This document shows, one piece after another, positions 1 through 10,107 of a stretch of 64,000 bases of DNA. The position numbers were made by a program, and so were the translations under genes. How positions within the stretch are numbered: the first letter of the stretch is position 1; each line of letters opens with the position of its first letter. The notes beneath the pieces were generated by a model. The model was not told the DNA's origin. It did not search any database and saw only the letters and a list, made by a program, of their open reading frames with translations. The stretch comes from UBA1479 sp048263775 (GTDB lineage Bacteria; Pseudomonadota; Alphaproteobacteria; Rhodospirillales; Casp-alpha2), in contig JBLXDU010000005.1 of assembly GCA_048263775.1 (NCBI GenBank), forward strand, positions 269,028-333,027. The letters run 5' to 3'.

Positions 1-276
1 GCCATTGTTCAGTCCTCTTGGTCTCAGAATCCCAGTCGGAACCCCCTGCCGTCGGGCGTCCCATTTTCCGGCTCGCGGCCGGCAGCACATCAGCAGATGC
101 CACAAAAACCCCAGCGGAACCGGGGCCCGCCGGGGAGCCACGGAACTTAATGAAGGTGATTTAGGGGGTCAACCATTAAAATGCAATAAACGGCAAGTTT
201 TTTCCGCTTATTGCGAAATAATATTTCAACGAATTTTTGCTGACCGGCGGAATTCCGCCACGCCTGTTTGCCACAC
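1..276. other. Non-coding left edge of window
   Basis: No open frame here has a convincing start, ribosome-binding site or recognisable product. The stretch lies downstream of the minus-strand receiver gene that ends at 277 and turns AT-rich between about 140 and 240. The only structure I see is the inverted repeat described separately at 183-214. The next gene to the left lies outside the window. Confidence 0.5.
183..214 (-). terminator. Possible terminator hairpin after receiver gene
   Basis: GCAATAAACGG at 183-193 and CCGCTTATTGC at 204-214 form an 11-bp inverted repeat with one mismatch around a 10-base loop. It lies about 60 bases downstream of the minus-strand stop at 277. On that strand it is followed by only a short T run (CATTTTAATGG), so termination is plausible but weak. 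Confidence 0.3.
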
Positions 277-1335
277 CTATTTGATCGTCTGGACGATCTG
301 ACTGGCGCAGCGCAGAAAACGAACCCGGCTTTCCATCAGGTCGACGTATTTTTCCAATTCCTTGCCCGACAGGATGACGCCCTTCTTCTGCAACTCGATG
401 GGTTTTCCCGAGGCCTCCAGGTCCTGCACGTTCTTTAGGCGTTCGACCCAGGTTTCCAGGTATTCGCCCCAGTTCCCCCGGTGCACGAACCGCACATATC
501 GCAGTACCCGTTTGATGGAATTGTTGTTCCAGTGCTCGCTGACCGGCATTTCGCCGCAAGCCTCAATAATCTTTTGTTCGGGGGATCCGTCCACGACAGG
601 CCCGTCGCCATCGCCGGCAGCCGCCGCACCGGCAGTCGCGCCGCCCGCGGCTTGTGACGCCGACGGTGCGTCCGTCAGCACGACGCTTGATCCGCCGGCC
701 CGGGCCGCCGCATTGGCCGCTGCCGCATCCGTTGCCGCCTGAACGGCGGCGGTCGCCGTATCCGCGTTGCGCTGAACCTGAGCCGCGGACTGTTCTGCGC
801 GCAGGGCTGCGGGGTCCTCGTCGTCGGGAATCAGGAAAACCCCGCCCAGGACGATAACCAGAAAAGCCACCGCAGGCCCCCAGGTCAGGGGGGAGCGGTA
901 CCAGGGCGCCGCATCGGCGGCGACCGGCTTGGGCAGGTCGCGGGCGTTGGGATCTTCCATGACCGGGGCCATGGTGCGGATATTCCTGATCCGCAGCACC
1001 AGTTCCTTGGCATCGAACGGCTTGGTCACATAGTCGACCTGCATCAGGCCGATGGCGCGGCGGCGGGTGTCCGTATCGGTCACGGCGGTCGCGAAAATGA
1101 TCGGCAGGGTCGAGGTGCGGCGCAGGGTTCGCGCGAAATCAACGCCGTTGCCGTCCGGCAGCATGATATCCAGCACGATGACGTCGAAGTTTTTCCCGTC
1201 CAGGGCCGCGAACATCTCGGCCCCGCTTTCTGCCTCGGTGACGTCGTAGTCCTCCGCCTCGAGAACAGCCTTGAGGAACGACCGGATCATGGGGTCGTCT
1301 TCGACAATCAGGATACTGGGATTGGACTCGGACAC
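277..1335 (-). CDS. Membrane-anchored response-regulator receiver protein
   Basis: The 352-residue product begins with a CheY-like receiver domain (about residues 5-120): acidic pair D13/D14, phospho-acceptor D56 in VLDIMLP, and K105 in TKPF. A single hydrophobic segment follows at about 152-170, then a low-complexity Ala/Thr/Gly linker (about 175-260) and a C-terminal helical region of about 100 residues with two cysteines that I do not recognise. There is no DNA-binding, GGDEF or other known output domain. The GTG at 1335 is chosen because it starts directly before the receiver fold; the frame could extend upstream to a TTG at 1473, but neither has a clear Shine-Dalgarno. If the topology prediction holds, a phosphorylated cytoplasmic receiver would signal across the inner membrane to a periplasmic domain. 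Function unknown; the receiver assignment is secure. Confidence 0.8.
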   Translation of the reverse strand: MSESNPSILIVEDDPMIRSFLKAVLEAEDYDVTEAESGAEMFAALDGKNFDVIVLDIMLPDGNGVDFARTLRRTSTLPIIFATAVTDTDTRRRAIGLMQVDYVTKPFDAKELVLRIRNIRTMAPVMEDPNARDLPKPVAADAAPWYRSPLTWGPAVAFLVIVLGGVFLIPDDEDPAALRAEQSAAQVQRNADTATAAVQAATDAAAANAAARAGGSSVVLTDAPSASQAAGGATAGAAAAGDGDGPVVDGSPEQKIIEACGEMPVSEHWNNNSIKRVLRYVRFVHRGNWGEYLETWVERLKNVQDLEASGKPIELQKKGVILSGKELEKYVDLMESRVRFLRCASQIVQTIK

Positions 1336-1432
1336 GCGATGCCGTTGGTTGTTGTGGTCAGTAGGTTCTTCTTGCCGTGGGTCCCCGGCGCGCCCGTGTT
1401 CAGCAAGACGTTGTGTAGAGGAAGGAGATGGC

Positions 1433-1462
1433 AAAAAAAAGACAATCTCTCCAAACAGGAGA
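1433..1462 (-). terminator. Possible terminator downstream of miaA
   Basis: On the minus strand a short stem TCTCC/GGAGA (plus-strand 1448-1462, 5-base loop) is followed within eight bases by an uninterrupted run of eight T (plus-strand A tract 1433-1440). It lies 43 bases after the miaA stop. The stem is short, so this is a weak intrinsic terminator at best. Confidence 0.35.
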
Positions 1463-1504
1463 ATCTCCCCCAAGCCTTACACGTTCCTGACAGTGATGAA
1501 TTTT

Positions 1505-2470
1505 TTAATGCCGTAGCATGGCGAGGACATCGGCCGCGGCCGGCGCCCCCCCTCGGTCAAGGGTCAGGTCCGGCGCAAGCTGGTGGCGGAACCAAGTGAG
1601 CTGGCGCTTGGCATAGTTCCGCGTCGCCTGCCTCGCCTTGTCCGCTGCTTGGTCCAGGGTCATCTCACCCTGGATCACCGCCCCCAGTTCACGCACGCCG
1701 ACAGCGCGCAGGGCGGGCAGCGACGGGTCCAGGCCCCGCGCCAGCAGCGCCCGCACCTCATCCATGGCGCCCGCGTCGAGCATCGCCGTGAAGCGCGCGT
1801 CGCAGGCCGCGTACAGGGCATCGCGCGGCGGCAGCACCAAAATCGTCGTGAATTGGCCCGCCACCGCCGGGCCGGTGGGGGCTTCATTCTGCCAATCGGC
1901 CAGGGTGCGCCCCGTCGCCTGCACCACGGCATAGGCGCGGATCAGGCGTTGGCGGTCGCCCGGCGGAAGTGCTTCCGCCGCACCGGGATCGTGTTCCGCC
2001 AGAACCGCGGCGAACGCGACACCCCCGAGCGTATCGTAAAGCGCCGCCGCCTCGGCCGTCACCGCCGCCGGCACGTCAGGCACGGGGGCCAGGCCTTCGG
2101 TCAAAGCCTTCAGATACATGCCGGTGCCGCCAACCAGGATGGGCAGGCAGTTTGCCGCCCGCGCCGCCCCGATCTCGGCCACGGCCATGTCCAGCCAGCG
2201 CCCGACGGAACAACGTTCCTCCGCCCCCAGGACGCCGAACAGGCGGTGCGGCGCGCGGGCTTCGTCCGCTACGTCAGGCCGCGCCGTCAGCACGCGGAGA
2301 TCGCGATAGACCTGCATGCTGTCGGCATTGATGATCCAACCACCCAGACGTTCCGCCAGTTCCAACGCCAGGCCCGACTTGCCGCCTGCCGTCGGCCCGG
2401 TAACGATCAGAACGGATGTCGCGGACTCTTCATCCTGCAGGGGCTTTTCAGGGGCCTGAAAATCGGTCAC
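1505..2470 (-). CDS. miaA: tRNA dimethylallyltransferase MiaA
   Basis: MiaA transfers a dimethylallyl group from DMAPP to N6 of A37 in tRNAs that read UNN codons. The 321-residue product has the family's P-loop GPTAGGKS near the N terminus, the INADSMQVY motif that contains the substrate-binding Asp, and the LVGGTGMYLKAL motif. The C-terminal region with QATRNYAKRQLTWFR is also typical. The frame is open to a GTG at 2488, but GGGAGG immediately precedes the GTG at 2470 with normal spacing, so 2470 is the better start. It is divergent from serB with 44 bases between the start codons, so the two probably share a compact promoter region. Confidence 0.95.
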   Translation of the reverse strand: MTDFQAPEKPLQDEESATSVLIVTGPTAGGKSGLALELAERLGGWIINADSMQVYRDLRVLTARPDVADEARAPHRLFGVLGAEERCSVGRWLDMAVAEIGAARAANCLPILVGGTGMYLKALTEGLAPVPDVPAAVTAEAAALYDTLGGVAFAAVLAEHDPGAAEALPPGDRQRLIRAYAVVQATGRTLADWQNEAPTGPAVAGQFTTILVLPPRDALYAACDARFTAMLDAGAMDEVRALLARGLDPSLPALRAVGVRELGAVIQGEMTLDQAADKARQATRNYAKRQLTWFRHQLAPDLTLDRGGAPAAADVLAMLRH

Positions 2471-2514
2471 TTTCCCTCCCGCTGTCACTCAACCCATGCC
2501 GGATCGGACATTCA

Positions 2515-3411
2515 ATGGAATTTGTCGTTACGCTGATCGCCGCCCCGGGCGATGAACTGGATGCCGACATTGTCGCCGAGGCAGCGGCCCGGCTCAATGC
2601 CCTGGGTGCCGAAACGGGACGGCCGGACTGGTTGGCCGAAGGATTGGCCTGTGATCTGGGCTTCGACGGCCTGTCTGCGGACCAAGCCGACGCCGCCGTG
2701 CGCATGAGCCTGGACGGCGCGCCGGTCGATATCATCGCCCAACCGGCGGCGGGGCGGCGCAAGAGGCTCCTGATCGCCGACATGGATTCGACCATCGTGA
2801 CCTCCGAAACCCTGACCGATGTGGCCGACGCCGCCGGCAAGGGCGAGGTGATCGCCGCCATCACCGACCGCGTCATGCGGGGTGAGCTGAATTTCGAGGA
2901 CTCACTGCGGGAACGCGTGGCCATGCTGAAAGGGCTTTCCGAGACGGCCCTGGAAACGGCTTATAACGCAATCGAGGTGTCACCGGGCGCCGAGACCCTG
3001 GTCCGCACCATGGTCGCCTCGGGGGCGACCACGGCACTGGTGTCGGGCGGATTCACCTATTTCACGTCGCGCATCGCGGAACGGCTCGGCTTCCACATCA
3101 ACATGGCCAACGACTTCATCATCGAGGGCGGCAAACTGACCGGCCGGGTGACGGAGCCGATCCTGGGCCGCACGTCGAAATACGATGCCTTGGTCAAGCT
3201 GGCGACGCAGAACGGCCTGGGCCTGGACGACGCGGCGGCGATCGGCGACGGCGCCAACGACCTGGAAATGATTCAGGCGGCGGGACTTGGCTGCGCCTAC
3301 CGGGGCAAGCCGATCCTGCGTGACGCCGCGCGGGTCAAGCTCGATCACGCCGACCTGACGGGGCTTCTGTTCGCGCAAGGCTTCCGAGCCGAGGAATTCA
3401 TCACAGCCTAG
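2515..3411 (+). CDS. serB: Phosphoserine phosphatase SerB
   Basis: SerB hydrolyses L-phosphoserine to serine, the last step of serine biosynthesis. The 298-residue product has an N-terminal ACT-like region (about 1-80) and a HAD phosphatase domain. The catalytic DxDST motif is at D89-T93, with D89 the expected nucleophile, and GDGANDLEM provides the Mg-binding aspartates. SGGFTYF is the motif II region. The ATG at 2515 is preferred over the longer upstream frame because the extra residues have no family similarity and would overlap miaA. It converges on the degP-like gene, with a shared GC-rich hairpin in between. Confidence 0.95.
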   Translation: MEFVVTLIAAPGDELDADIVAEAAARLNALGAETGRPDWLAEGLACDLGFDGLSADQADAAVRMSLDGAPVDIIAQPAAGRRKRLLIADMDSTIVTSETLTDVADAAGKGEVIAAITDRVMRGELNFEDSLRERVAMLKGLSETALETAYNAIEVSPGAETLVRTMVASGATTALVSGGFTYFTSRIAERLGFHINMANDFIIEGGKLTGRVTEPILGRTSKYDALVKLATQNGLGLDDAAAIGDGANDLEMIQAAGLGCAYRGKPILRDAARVKLDHADLTGLLFAQGFRAEEFITA

Positions 3412-3425
3412 CCGACCCGGACATG

Positions 3426-3448
3426 AAAACGGCGCCCGCGGGCGCCGT
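3426..3448 (-). terminator. Rho-independent terminator between degP and serB
   Basis: A perfect 20-base palindrome (ACGGCGCCCGCGGGCGCCGT, 3429-3448) is flanked on one side by AAAAC, which reads as GTTTT on the minus strand. This makes a GC-rich hairpin with a short T tail 28 bases after the degP stop. It could also stop serB transcripts from the other direction, but the plus-strand side lacks a T run. Confidence 0.7.
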
Positions 3449-3475
3449 CTCCAATTTCAGATCTGCGGTGGGCGT

Positions 3476-5002
3476 TCAGCTTTTACCCAGCCGGATGGCC
3501 ACGAAGCGCAGGCCGTTCTGCCCCTGCACCAAAAGCAGAACCGACTTGCGACCGGTGTCACGGGCTTCCTTGACCTTGCGCACCACGTCGTCGGGCGTGC
3601 CGACCTCTTCCTGGCCGACCTCGACGATCAGATCGCCGGGGCGCACGCCTTTCTCGGCCGCTGGGCCCGCGTTCAGCACGTCGGTCACCAGCACGCCCTT
3701 GGCGTCGCCTTCAAGCTTGAACTTCTGCACCGCCTCGTCGGTGATGGCCGACAGGCTCAGGCCCAGATCCTCGACCACCTGGGGCTTGGCATCGGTGCCG
3801 GCCCCTTTGTCGGTACGCGCAGCAACCTGTTGTTCCTGTTCCTGCAGTTCGCCGACCTTGACCTTAAGGTCGATCTTCTTGTTCTCACGCCAGACCTCGA
3901 CCGGCACGTCGACACCCACTTCCGTGTCGGCGACGATGCGCGGCAGCTTGCGCATGTCGGGCACCTTGCGCTTGTTGAAGCTCAGGATCACGTCACCACG
4001 CTGGATCTTGCCTTTGGCGGCGGGGCCGTCTTCGACCACCTGGGCGACGAGCGCCCCCACCGGTTCCTTCAGGCCCAGGCTTTCGGCGACTTCCGGCGTG
4101 ACTTGCTGGATATGAACGCCGAGCCAGCCACGCTTGACCTGACCGTGCTTGATCAACTGGGAGATCACCGGCTTGGCGGTGGACATGGGCACGGCAAAGC
4201 CGATGCCGACGCTGCCGCCGGACGGTGAGAAGATCGCCGTGTTGATGCCGATGACCTGGCCGTCCAGATTGAACAGCGGCCCGCCTGAATTGCCCCGGTT
4301 GATGGAGGCGTCGGTCTGAATGAAATTGTCATAGGGGCCGGCCGAAATGTCGCGGCCGCGGGCCGAGATAATGCCCGCCGTGACCGTGCCGCCCAGGCCG
4401 AACGGATTGCCGATGGCGACCACCCAGTCGCCGACGCGGGATTTCTCCGAATCACCGAGCGAAATGGCGTGGTATTTCTGCCCTTTCAGATCGACCTTCA
4501 GCACCGCGATGTCCGTCTTCTGATCACGGCCGACGACCTTGGCCTTGAGGCGCGTATCGTCCTGCAGGATGACCTCGATTTCGTCGGCGTCCTGGATCAC
4601 GTGGTTGTTGGTGATTACATGGCCGGCGTCGTCGATGATGAAGCCGGAGCCCAGGGACGTGGCCTTGCGGGCCTGGGGCTTGCCGCCATTGGGCTGGCCG
4701 CGGTCGAAGAATTCCTTGAAGAAGTCCTCGAAGGGGGAGCCGGGCGGAAGTTGCGGCATTTCAAAGCCGCGGCTTTCGATGACCTGGGTCGTCGAGATGT
4801 TGACCACGGAAGGCAACAGCTTTTCCGCCAGGTCGGCGAAGCTTTCAGGGGCCGGGCGCGCCTGCGCCACGGTCGTCATGATCATGAAGGCGGCCAGTGC
4901 GAGCGCCGCGGCGAAAGCGCCGAGACCGGCCATCCGCAAAGGTGAGCGGTCGTCAGCGGCCGCGATGGGCGCGTCCTGTTTGGAGAGACGAATCTGGTTC
5001 AT
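3476..5002 (-). CDS. degP: DegP/HtrA-family periplasmic serine protease (Do type)
   Basis: The 508-residue product has a basic N terminus and a hydrophobic signal/anchor at about residues 24-46. A trypsin-like protease domain follows with triad H134 (TNNHVIQD), D164 (DIAVLKV) and S239 (GNSGGP), then two PDZ domains (about 310-400 and 415-505). This is the Do-protease layout for degrading or refolding misfolded envelope proteins. The ATG at 5002 is chosen over the upstream 5053 frame because AGGTG sits just before it and the signal sequence then lies near the N terminus. It is the last gene of the hflK-hflC-DUF2065-degP run, a conserved alphaproteobacterial arrangement in membrane quality control. 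DegP versus DegQ cannot be told from sequence alone. Confidence 0.93.
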   Translation of the reverse strand: MNQIRLSKQDAPIAAADDRSPLRMAGLGAFAAALALAAFMIMTTVAQARPAPESFADLAEKLLPSVVNISTTQVIESRGFEMPQLPPGSPFEDFFKEFFDRGQPNGGKPQARKATSLGSGFIIDDAGHVITNNHVIQDADEIEVILQDDTRLKAKVVGRDQKTDIAVLKVDLKGQKYHAISLGDSEKSRVGDWVVAIGNPFGLGGTVTAGIISARGRDISAGPYDNFIQTDASINRGNSGGPLFNLDGQVIGINTAIFSPSGGSVGIGFAVPMSTAKPVISQLIKHGQVKRGWLGVHIQQVTPEVAESLGLKEPVGALVAQVVEDGPAAKGKIQRGDVILSFNKRKVPDMRKLPRIVADTEVGVDVPVEVWRENKKIDLKVKVGELQEQEQQVAARTDKGAGTDAKPQVVEDLGLSLSAITDEAVQKFKLEGDAKGVLVTDVLNAGPAAEKGVRPGDLIVEVGQEEVGTPDDVVRKVKEARDTGRKSVLLLVQGQNGLRFVAIRLGKS

Positions 5003-5224
5003 CTTAACACCTAGTCCTTCCGTCACATGCGGGATCATGCCGGTTGGGATCATGCCACGGACCCCGCAAAGATTAAACAGTGTGCAATCGGGAACCCGGG
5101 ACCGGGCGCCCTTTTGGAATGCCCTCTGATATGGCCGGGGAATATGGCCGTAGGATGGCCCTGCCCCGGTATGTTTTGGGCAATCACGGCCTGCTTCCGA
5201 CGCAATTCCCGGCCTCGGCCGCCC

Positions 5225-5410
5225 TTATCCCCGGACGGCCCAGACTACGATCACGCCGACAACCGCCGCCCCCAGCCCCGCCAGACGCAAGGCCCCCGGC
5301 GGCATTTCCTGCATTTGGGACATCGCCCGCTGCATGCCGTCGGGGAACAATGCGTAGATCACGCCCTCGATCACCAGGACAAGTCCCAGCGCCGTGTAGA
5401 AGTCATTCAT
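5225..5410 (-). CDS. DUF2065 small membrane protein (YjeT-like)
   Basis: The 61-residue protein has two hydrophobic segments (about residues 5-23 and 42-59) joined by a short polar loop containing PDGMQRAMSQMQ. Length and pattern match DUF2065, whose E. coli member YjeT also lies directly downstream of hflC. Function is unknown. It follows hflC by 40 bases on the same strand and probably belongs to the hflK-hflC operon, which hints at a role with the HflKC membrane complex. Confidence 0.85.
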   Translation of the reverse strand: MNDFYTALGLVLVIEGVIYALFPDGMQRAMSQMQEMPPGALRLAGLGAAVVGVIVVWAVRG

Positions 5411-5450
5411 CAGGTTCCGGCCCCGCTGCCGGACGGCGCCCGGGCCCGCA

Positions 5451-6332
5451 TCAGCGGGCGCGGGTGGTGCCGTCCTTGAGCGCGTTGAAGAACTGGAACA
5501 GTTCCGAATTGGGGCTGAGAACCATGGACGTGCCCTCGTTCAGTGCGGCGCCCAGGGCATCCAGGGAGCGGTAGAAGTCGAAGAATTCCGCATCCTTGCC
5601 GTAGGCTCCGTTGAGGATACGCGTCCGTTCGCCATCGCCTTCACCACGAAGGATTTCCGACTTGCGCCGGGCTTCCGCCAGGATGATGACCTTGTCACGT
5701 TCGGCCTCGGCCTGAATCCGTGTCTTCTGCTCCTCGCCCTTGGCCCGCAGTTCGGCGGCCTCGGCGATACGGTCGGAGCGCATGCGGTTGAACACCGCCT
5801 GCGACGTGGCGTCGGGCAGGTCCGTGCGACCGATGCGGATGTCGATGACCTCGACCCCGAATTCGGGCGCTTGGGCACGCATCAGGTTGGCGACGCGGTC
5901 CATGATCTGGGCGCGCTTATCCGTCAACATGTCAGGCAGCAGGATCTTACCGATTTCCGAACGGATGCCGGCGTTGAGACGCCCGCCGAAGACCTGGCGG
6001 AAATTGGCGTCGGTACCGGCACGTTTGCGGAATTCAAGCGGATCGACGATGCGGTAACGCGCGAAGGCGTCCACGTTGATGCGCTTCTGGTCGGCCAGGA
6101 TGACTTCCTGCACCGGCGGATCCAGATCAAGGATACGCCGGTCGTAGTATTCCACGTTCTGAACGAACGGCAGCTTGACCTTGAGGCCCGGCGTCCGCTC
6201 CACATGCACGGGGTTACCGAACTGTAGGACCAGAGCCTGCTGGTCCTGACGCACGGTGTACAGGGCGCTGAAGGCGCAGAGCCCGGAAACGGCGACGATC
6301 ACCGCCAGGATGAAGAGACCTGGGCGTTTCAT
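5451..6332 (-). CDS. hflC: HflC, SPFH-domain modulator of FtsH protease
   Basis: HflC forms with HflK a membrane cage that encloses and modulates the FtsH AAA protease. The 293-residue product has an N-terminal hydrophobic anchor (about 5-22) followed by a prohibitin/SPFH domain beginning at VRQDQQALVLQFG. A charged coiled-coil region then carries IAEAAELRAKGEEQKTRI and AERDKVIILAEA, and the C terminus has FFDFYRSLDAL and FFNAL, all typical of HflC. The ATG overlaps the hflK stop by four bases (ATGA), so the two are translationally coupled. Confidence 0.95.
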   Translation of the reverse strand: MKRPGLFILAVIVAVSGLCAFSALYTVRQDQQALVLQFGNPVHVERTPGLKVKLPFVQNVEYYDRRILDLDPPVQEVILADQKRINVDAFARYRIVDPLEFRKRAGTDANFRQVFGGRLNAGIRSEIGKILLPDMLTDKRAQIMDRVANLMRAQAPEFGVEVIDIRIGRTDLPDATSQAVFNRMRSDRIAEAAELRAKGEEQKTRIQAEAERDKVIILAEARRKSEILRGEGDGERTRILNGAYGKDAEFFDFYRSLDALGAALNEGTSMVLSPNSELFQFFNALKDGTTRAR

Positions 6333-7447
6333 TTCGCACCTCCACTGGATTTGCGCAGTTCATTGAGCGGCAGATAGGGCACGACCTTGGAACCCTCGGG
6401 CCCCTGATCAAGGATGATCTTGTCGGCTTTCGACAGGACTTCCTCCATGCGTTCCAGATACAGGCGCCGCTTGGTCACGTCCTTGTTGGTCAGATAGGCG
6501 TTGTAGACCGAGAGAAAGCGTTCGGCTTCACCCTGGGCATCCTTGATGACCCGTTCCTTATAGGCCGTCGCCTCGGCGATCAGCTTTTCCGCTTCACCCT
6601 TGGCCCGCGGCACGATGTCGTTGCGGAAGGCAACGGCTTCGTTGACGGACCGTTCCTGGTCCTGGCGGGCACGCTGCACGTCGTTGAAGGCGTCGATGAC
6701 TTCCTTGGGCGGGTCCGCCTTCTGCATCTTCAGTTCGGCGACGGCGATACCGGCACCATAGCTGTCGAGGATGCGCTGCAACAGGTCGCGGGTCTTGGCT
6801 TCGACGCCGGCACGGTTCTTGGTAATCGCCTCTTCCAGGGTCGACTGGCCGACGATCTCGCGCATGGCGCTTTCCGCAGCCACCTTGATGGTGATTTCCG
6901 GCTCGCGAATGTTGAACAGGTAGTCGGCGGCGTTTTTGATACGCCACTGCACGATGAAGTCGATGTCGGCGATGTTCTGGTCACCGGTCAGCATCATGCT
7001 TTCCAGCGTCACATCCCGTCCACCGGTGCCCCGGCCGACATTGCCGGGACCGCGGAATCCGATGTTGATGGTGTTGGTGTTTTCAACGTCGACCTTGATG
7101 ACTTCGCCGATCGGGCTCGGGAACCAGAAATTGAGGCCCGGTCCCGTGCGCTTGACGAATTCACCGAACAGCAGTTCCACGCCCTGTTGGCCGGGCTGAA
7201 TGCGGTAGGGCACGGTAAGGCCCACCCACAACGCCGCGGCGATCAACAGGCCGATCACCACGCCTTTGGCGCCGCCGGCGCCGCCGGGCATGAATTTCTT
7301 CATGCTGTCCTGGCTCTTCCTAAGCAATTCCTCGATATCGGGCGGGGTCGGTCCGCTGCCGCGAGGTCCGCCGCCACCGCCGCCCCATGGGCCGCCGCCG
7401 CCTCCGCCGCCCCCCCAGGGGCCGCCGCCTTGTGGTTTCCAGGCCAT
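6329..7447 (-). CDS. hflK: HflK, SPFH-domain modulator of FtsH protease
   Basis: The 372-residue partner of HflC starts with a Gly/Trp/Pro-rich cytoplasmic tail (residues 1-35), then a transmembrane segment at about 61-80. The SPFH domain follows (IQPGQQGVELLFGEFV onward), then a helical region with QDQERSVNEAVAFRN and a C terminus with RRLYLERMEEVL. The glycine-rich tail is usual for HflK. It is the first gene of the minus-strand operon hflK-hflC-DUF2065-degP and is divergent from mrp, with about 225 bases between starts that should hold both promoters. Confidence 0.95.
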   Translation of the reverse strand: MAWKPQGGGPWGGGGGGGGPWGGGGGGPRGSGPTPPDIEELLRKSQDSMKKFMPGGAGGAKGVVIGLLIAAALWVGLTVPYRIQPGQQGVELLFGEFVKRTGPGLNFWFPSPIGEVIKVDVENTNTINIGFRGPGNVGRGTGGRDVTLESMMLTGDQNIADIDFIVQWRIKNAADYLFNIREPEITIKVAAESAMREIVGQSTLEEAITKNRAGVEAKTRDLLQRILDSYGAGIAVAELKMQKADPPKEVIDAFNDVQRARQDQERSVNEAVAFRNDIVPRAKGEAEKLIAEATAYKERVIKDAQGEAERFLSVYNAYLTNKDVTKRRLYLERMEEVLSKADKIILDQGPEGSKVVPYLPLNELRKSSGGAK

Positions 7448-7674
7448 GTTCCGGGATTACCTCTCTGTTCTTAATGTTATCGGCACCCGATTGGGCACCC
7501 TGTTTCCTGCTATCCAGACCTTGCATTCCACGGCCTAGACGCCATTTGCTAATCGTCCCGCGTCCGCGGGTAACAAGTCCGCCTGGTGAAGCACGGACTT
7601 GCATCCATACCCGCCGATGGGGCATTAACCCGGACGCAGGGCGAATATCGTCTTATAACCCGGAGATTTCAAGG

Positions 7675-8829
<1,155 letters not shown>

Positions 8830-8840
8830 GCGCCTTGGCC

Positions 8841-9251
8841 TTATTGGCCGAACATCTTCTTCAGGTTGTCGAACCCGGCCTGATAAACGTCTTGGATCGC
8901 CTTCATGGCGTCGTTTTCCGGCACGCCCGCAGCCTCGAACTCGGACGACCATTCGACGGAACATCCGTCGTCATCGTCATGCACCGTCAACTCGGCACGG
9001 TAGTTCTTCACCGGCAACGGGCTGTCTTCGATGGTGTAGGAATAGGTGCGCGTCTTGTTGTCGACCTTTTCCAGTTTTTCGATGATCGTGCCGCCGCCGG
9101 CCAATGACAGCTTTCGCATCTGGCCTGCGTTCTTCAGTTCGCTGGATTCGACCCCCGGGTGCCAGTCGGGAAGGGCATTGAAGTGTCCGATCAGATTCCA
9201 AACCTGATCAGCGGCGACGTTGAGGTCCTGCTTCATGGAAATCTTGGGCAT
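8841..9251 (-). CDS. SRPBCC (START-like) family protein
   Basis: The 136-residue protein has the SRPBCC fold pattern: an N-terminal strand, the VWNLIGHFNALPDWHP helix, a run of alternating strands, and a long C-terminal helix ending in YQAGFDNLKKMFG. This superfamily binds hydrophobic ligands such as lipids or polyketides, but the ligand here cannot be inferred. GGAGG lies eight bases before the ATG at 9251. It is 23 bases downstream of folA on the same strand and is probably co-transcribed with it. Confidence 0.8.
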   Translation of the reverse strand: MPKISMKQDLNVAADQVWNLIGHFNALPDWHPGVESSELKNAGQMRKLSLAGGGTIIEKLEKVDNKTRTYSYTIEDSPLPVKNYRAELTVHDDDDGCSVEWSSEFEAAGVPENDAMKAIQDVYQAGFDNLKKMFGQ

Positions 9252-9274
9252 GGGCGTGTCCTCCGTGATTCATT

Positions 9275-9799
9275 TCAGGAATCCTTCGCGACCCGATCAT
9301 ACGCCACAAAGCTGAAGGCGGGGCCGCCCGGCTGTTCCGGATCATGATACGCCCGCGCGGTTTCACGCCAATGCGCTGGATCAATTTCCGGAAAAAACGT
9401 GTCGCCGGGCACGTCCGAATGGACCTGACAGATGTCGAGCCGGTCGGCCAAGGGCAAGGCCTGTTCAAAAATCTCGGCGCCCCCGATCACCATCACCTCG
9501 CCGGTCGCGTGGGCGCGGGCGGCATCAAACGCGGCATCCAGGGAATGCGTGATTTCCACCCCCTCGGCGTGGAAATCCCGGTCGCGGGTCACGACAATGT
9601 TGGGCCGCCCCGGCAGGACTCGGCCGATGGACAGAAACGTCTTGCGCCCCATGATCATGGGGTGGCCCATGGTCACCGCCTTAAACCGTTTCAGGTCCGT
9701 GGAAATATGCCAGGGCAGGTCCCCGTCCCGCCCGATGCAGCGGTTTTCCGCCACGGCGACGACAAGCGTGATACGGGAAGAACGCGGCGTATTCGGCAT
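9275..9799 (-). CDS. folA: Dihydrofolate reductase
   Basis: DHFR reduces dihydrofolate to tetrahydrofolate with NADPH, regenerating the folate spent by ThyA. The 174-residue product shows LVVAVAENRCIGRDGDLPW with the Met20-loop equivalent, the acidic active-site position in the ISTDLKRFK helix, MGRKTFLSIG, and VIGGAEIFEQAL, all family hallmarks. The ATG at 9799 gives a normal family length; a longer frame to 9922 adds unrelated residues. It normally sits beside thyA, but here a PAS gene on the opposite strand separates them. Confidence 0.95.
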   Translation of the reverse strand: MPNTPRSSRITLVVAVAENRCIGRDGDLPWHISTDLKRFKAVTMGHPMIMGRKTFLSIGRVLPGRPNIVVTRDRDFHAEGVEITHSLDAAFDAARAHATGEVMVIGGAEIFEQALPLADRLDICQVHSDVPGDTFFPEIDPAHWRETARAYHDPEQPGGPAFSFVAYDRVAKDS

Positions 9800-9983
9800 G
9801 AGCGGATCGGTTCCAAGCAAAGAATGACAGCGCATTCTGTTTACCGGGAAACCGGCGTCGGGCCTACCCCCCAACGGGCGCACGAAGCCCCCGAATGGAG
9901 AGCCCCCCGCCCCTGAATACAATCATGCACAGAAAAAAGATGTTACAAACACACCTATCTTGCGTGGCCCTGTTAACACTTTC

Positions 9984-9994
9984 TTTGCTATGAT
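9984..9994 (+). promoter_or_regulatory. Possible extended -10 promoter for PAS gene
   Basis: TGCTATGAT (TG at 9986-9987, hexamer TATGAT at 9989-9994) matches an extended -10 element about 110 bases upstream of the PAS gene start. No good -35 hexamer lies 16-18 bases upstream, as is acceptable for extended -10 promoters. This is a sequence match only. Confidence 0.3.
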
Positions 9995-10107
9995 TGCCAA
10001 AGCGGCACCGGGCATCACGCACCGGAAACTAAAATCACCAAGCTGCAAAATGCTCTTCAGATCGAAGCGAGGACAAGGTCATCCGACCAGCCTTGGAGAG
10101 CCGTGCC

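Noticed and set aside
5411..5460. GC-rich inverted repeat between hflC and DUF2065
   Set aside because: GCCCGC-ATCA-GCGGGC overlaps the hflC stop and has no T run; the genes are expected to be co-transcribed.
8835..8858. GGCC-TTATT-GGCC hairpin between mrp and the SRPBCC gene
   Set aside because: Only four base pairs with no T run; it overlaps the SRPBCC stop codon and is not a convincing terminator.
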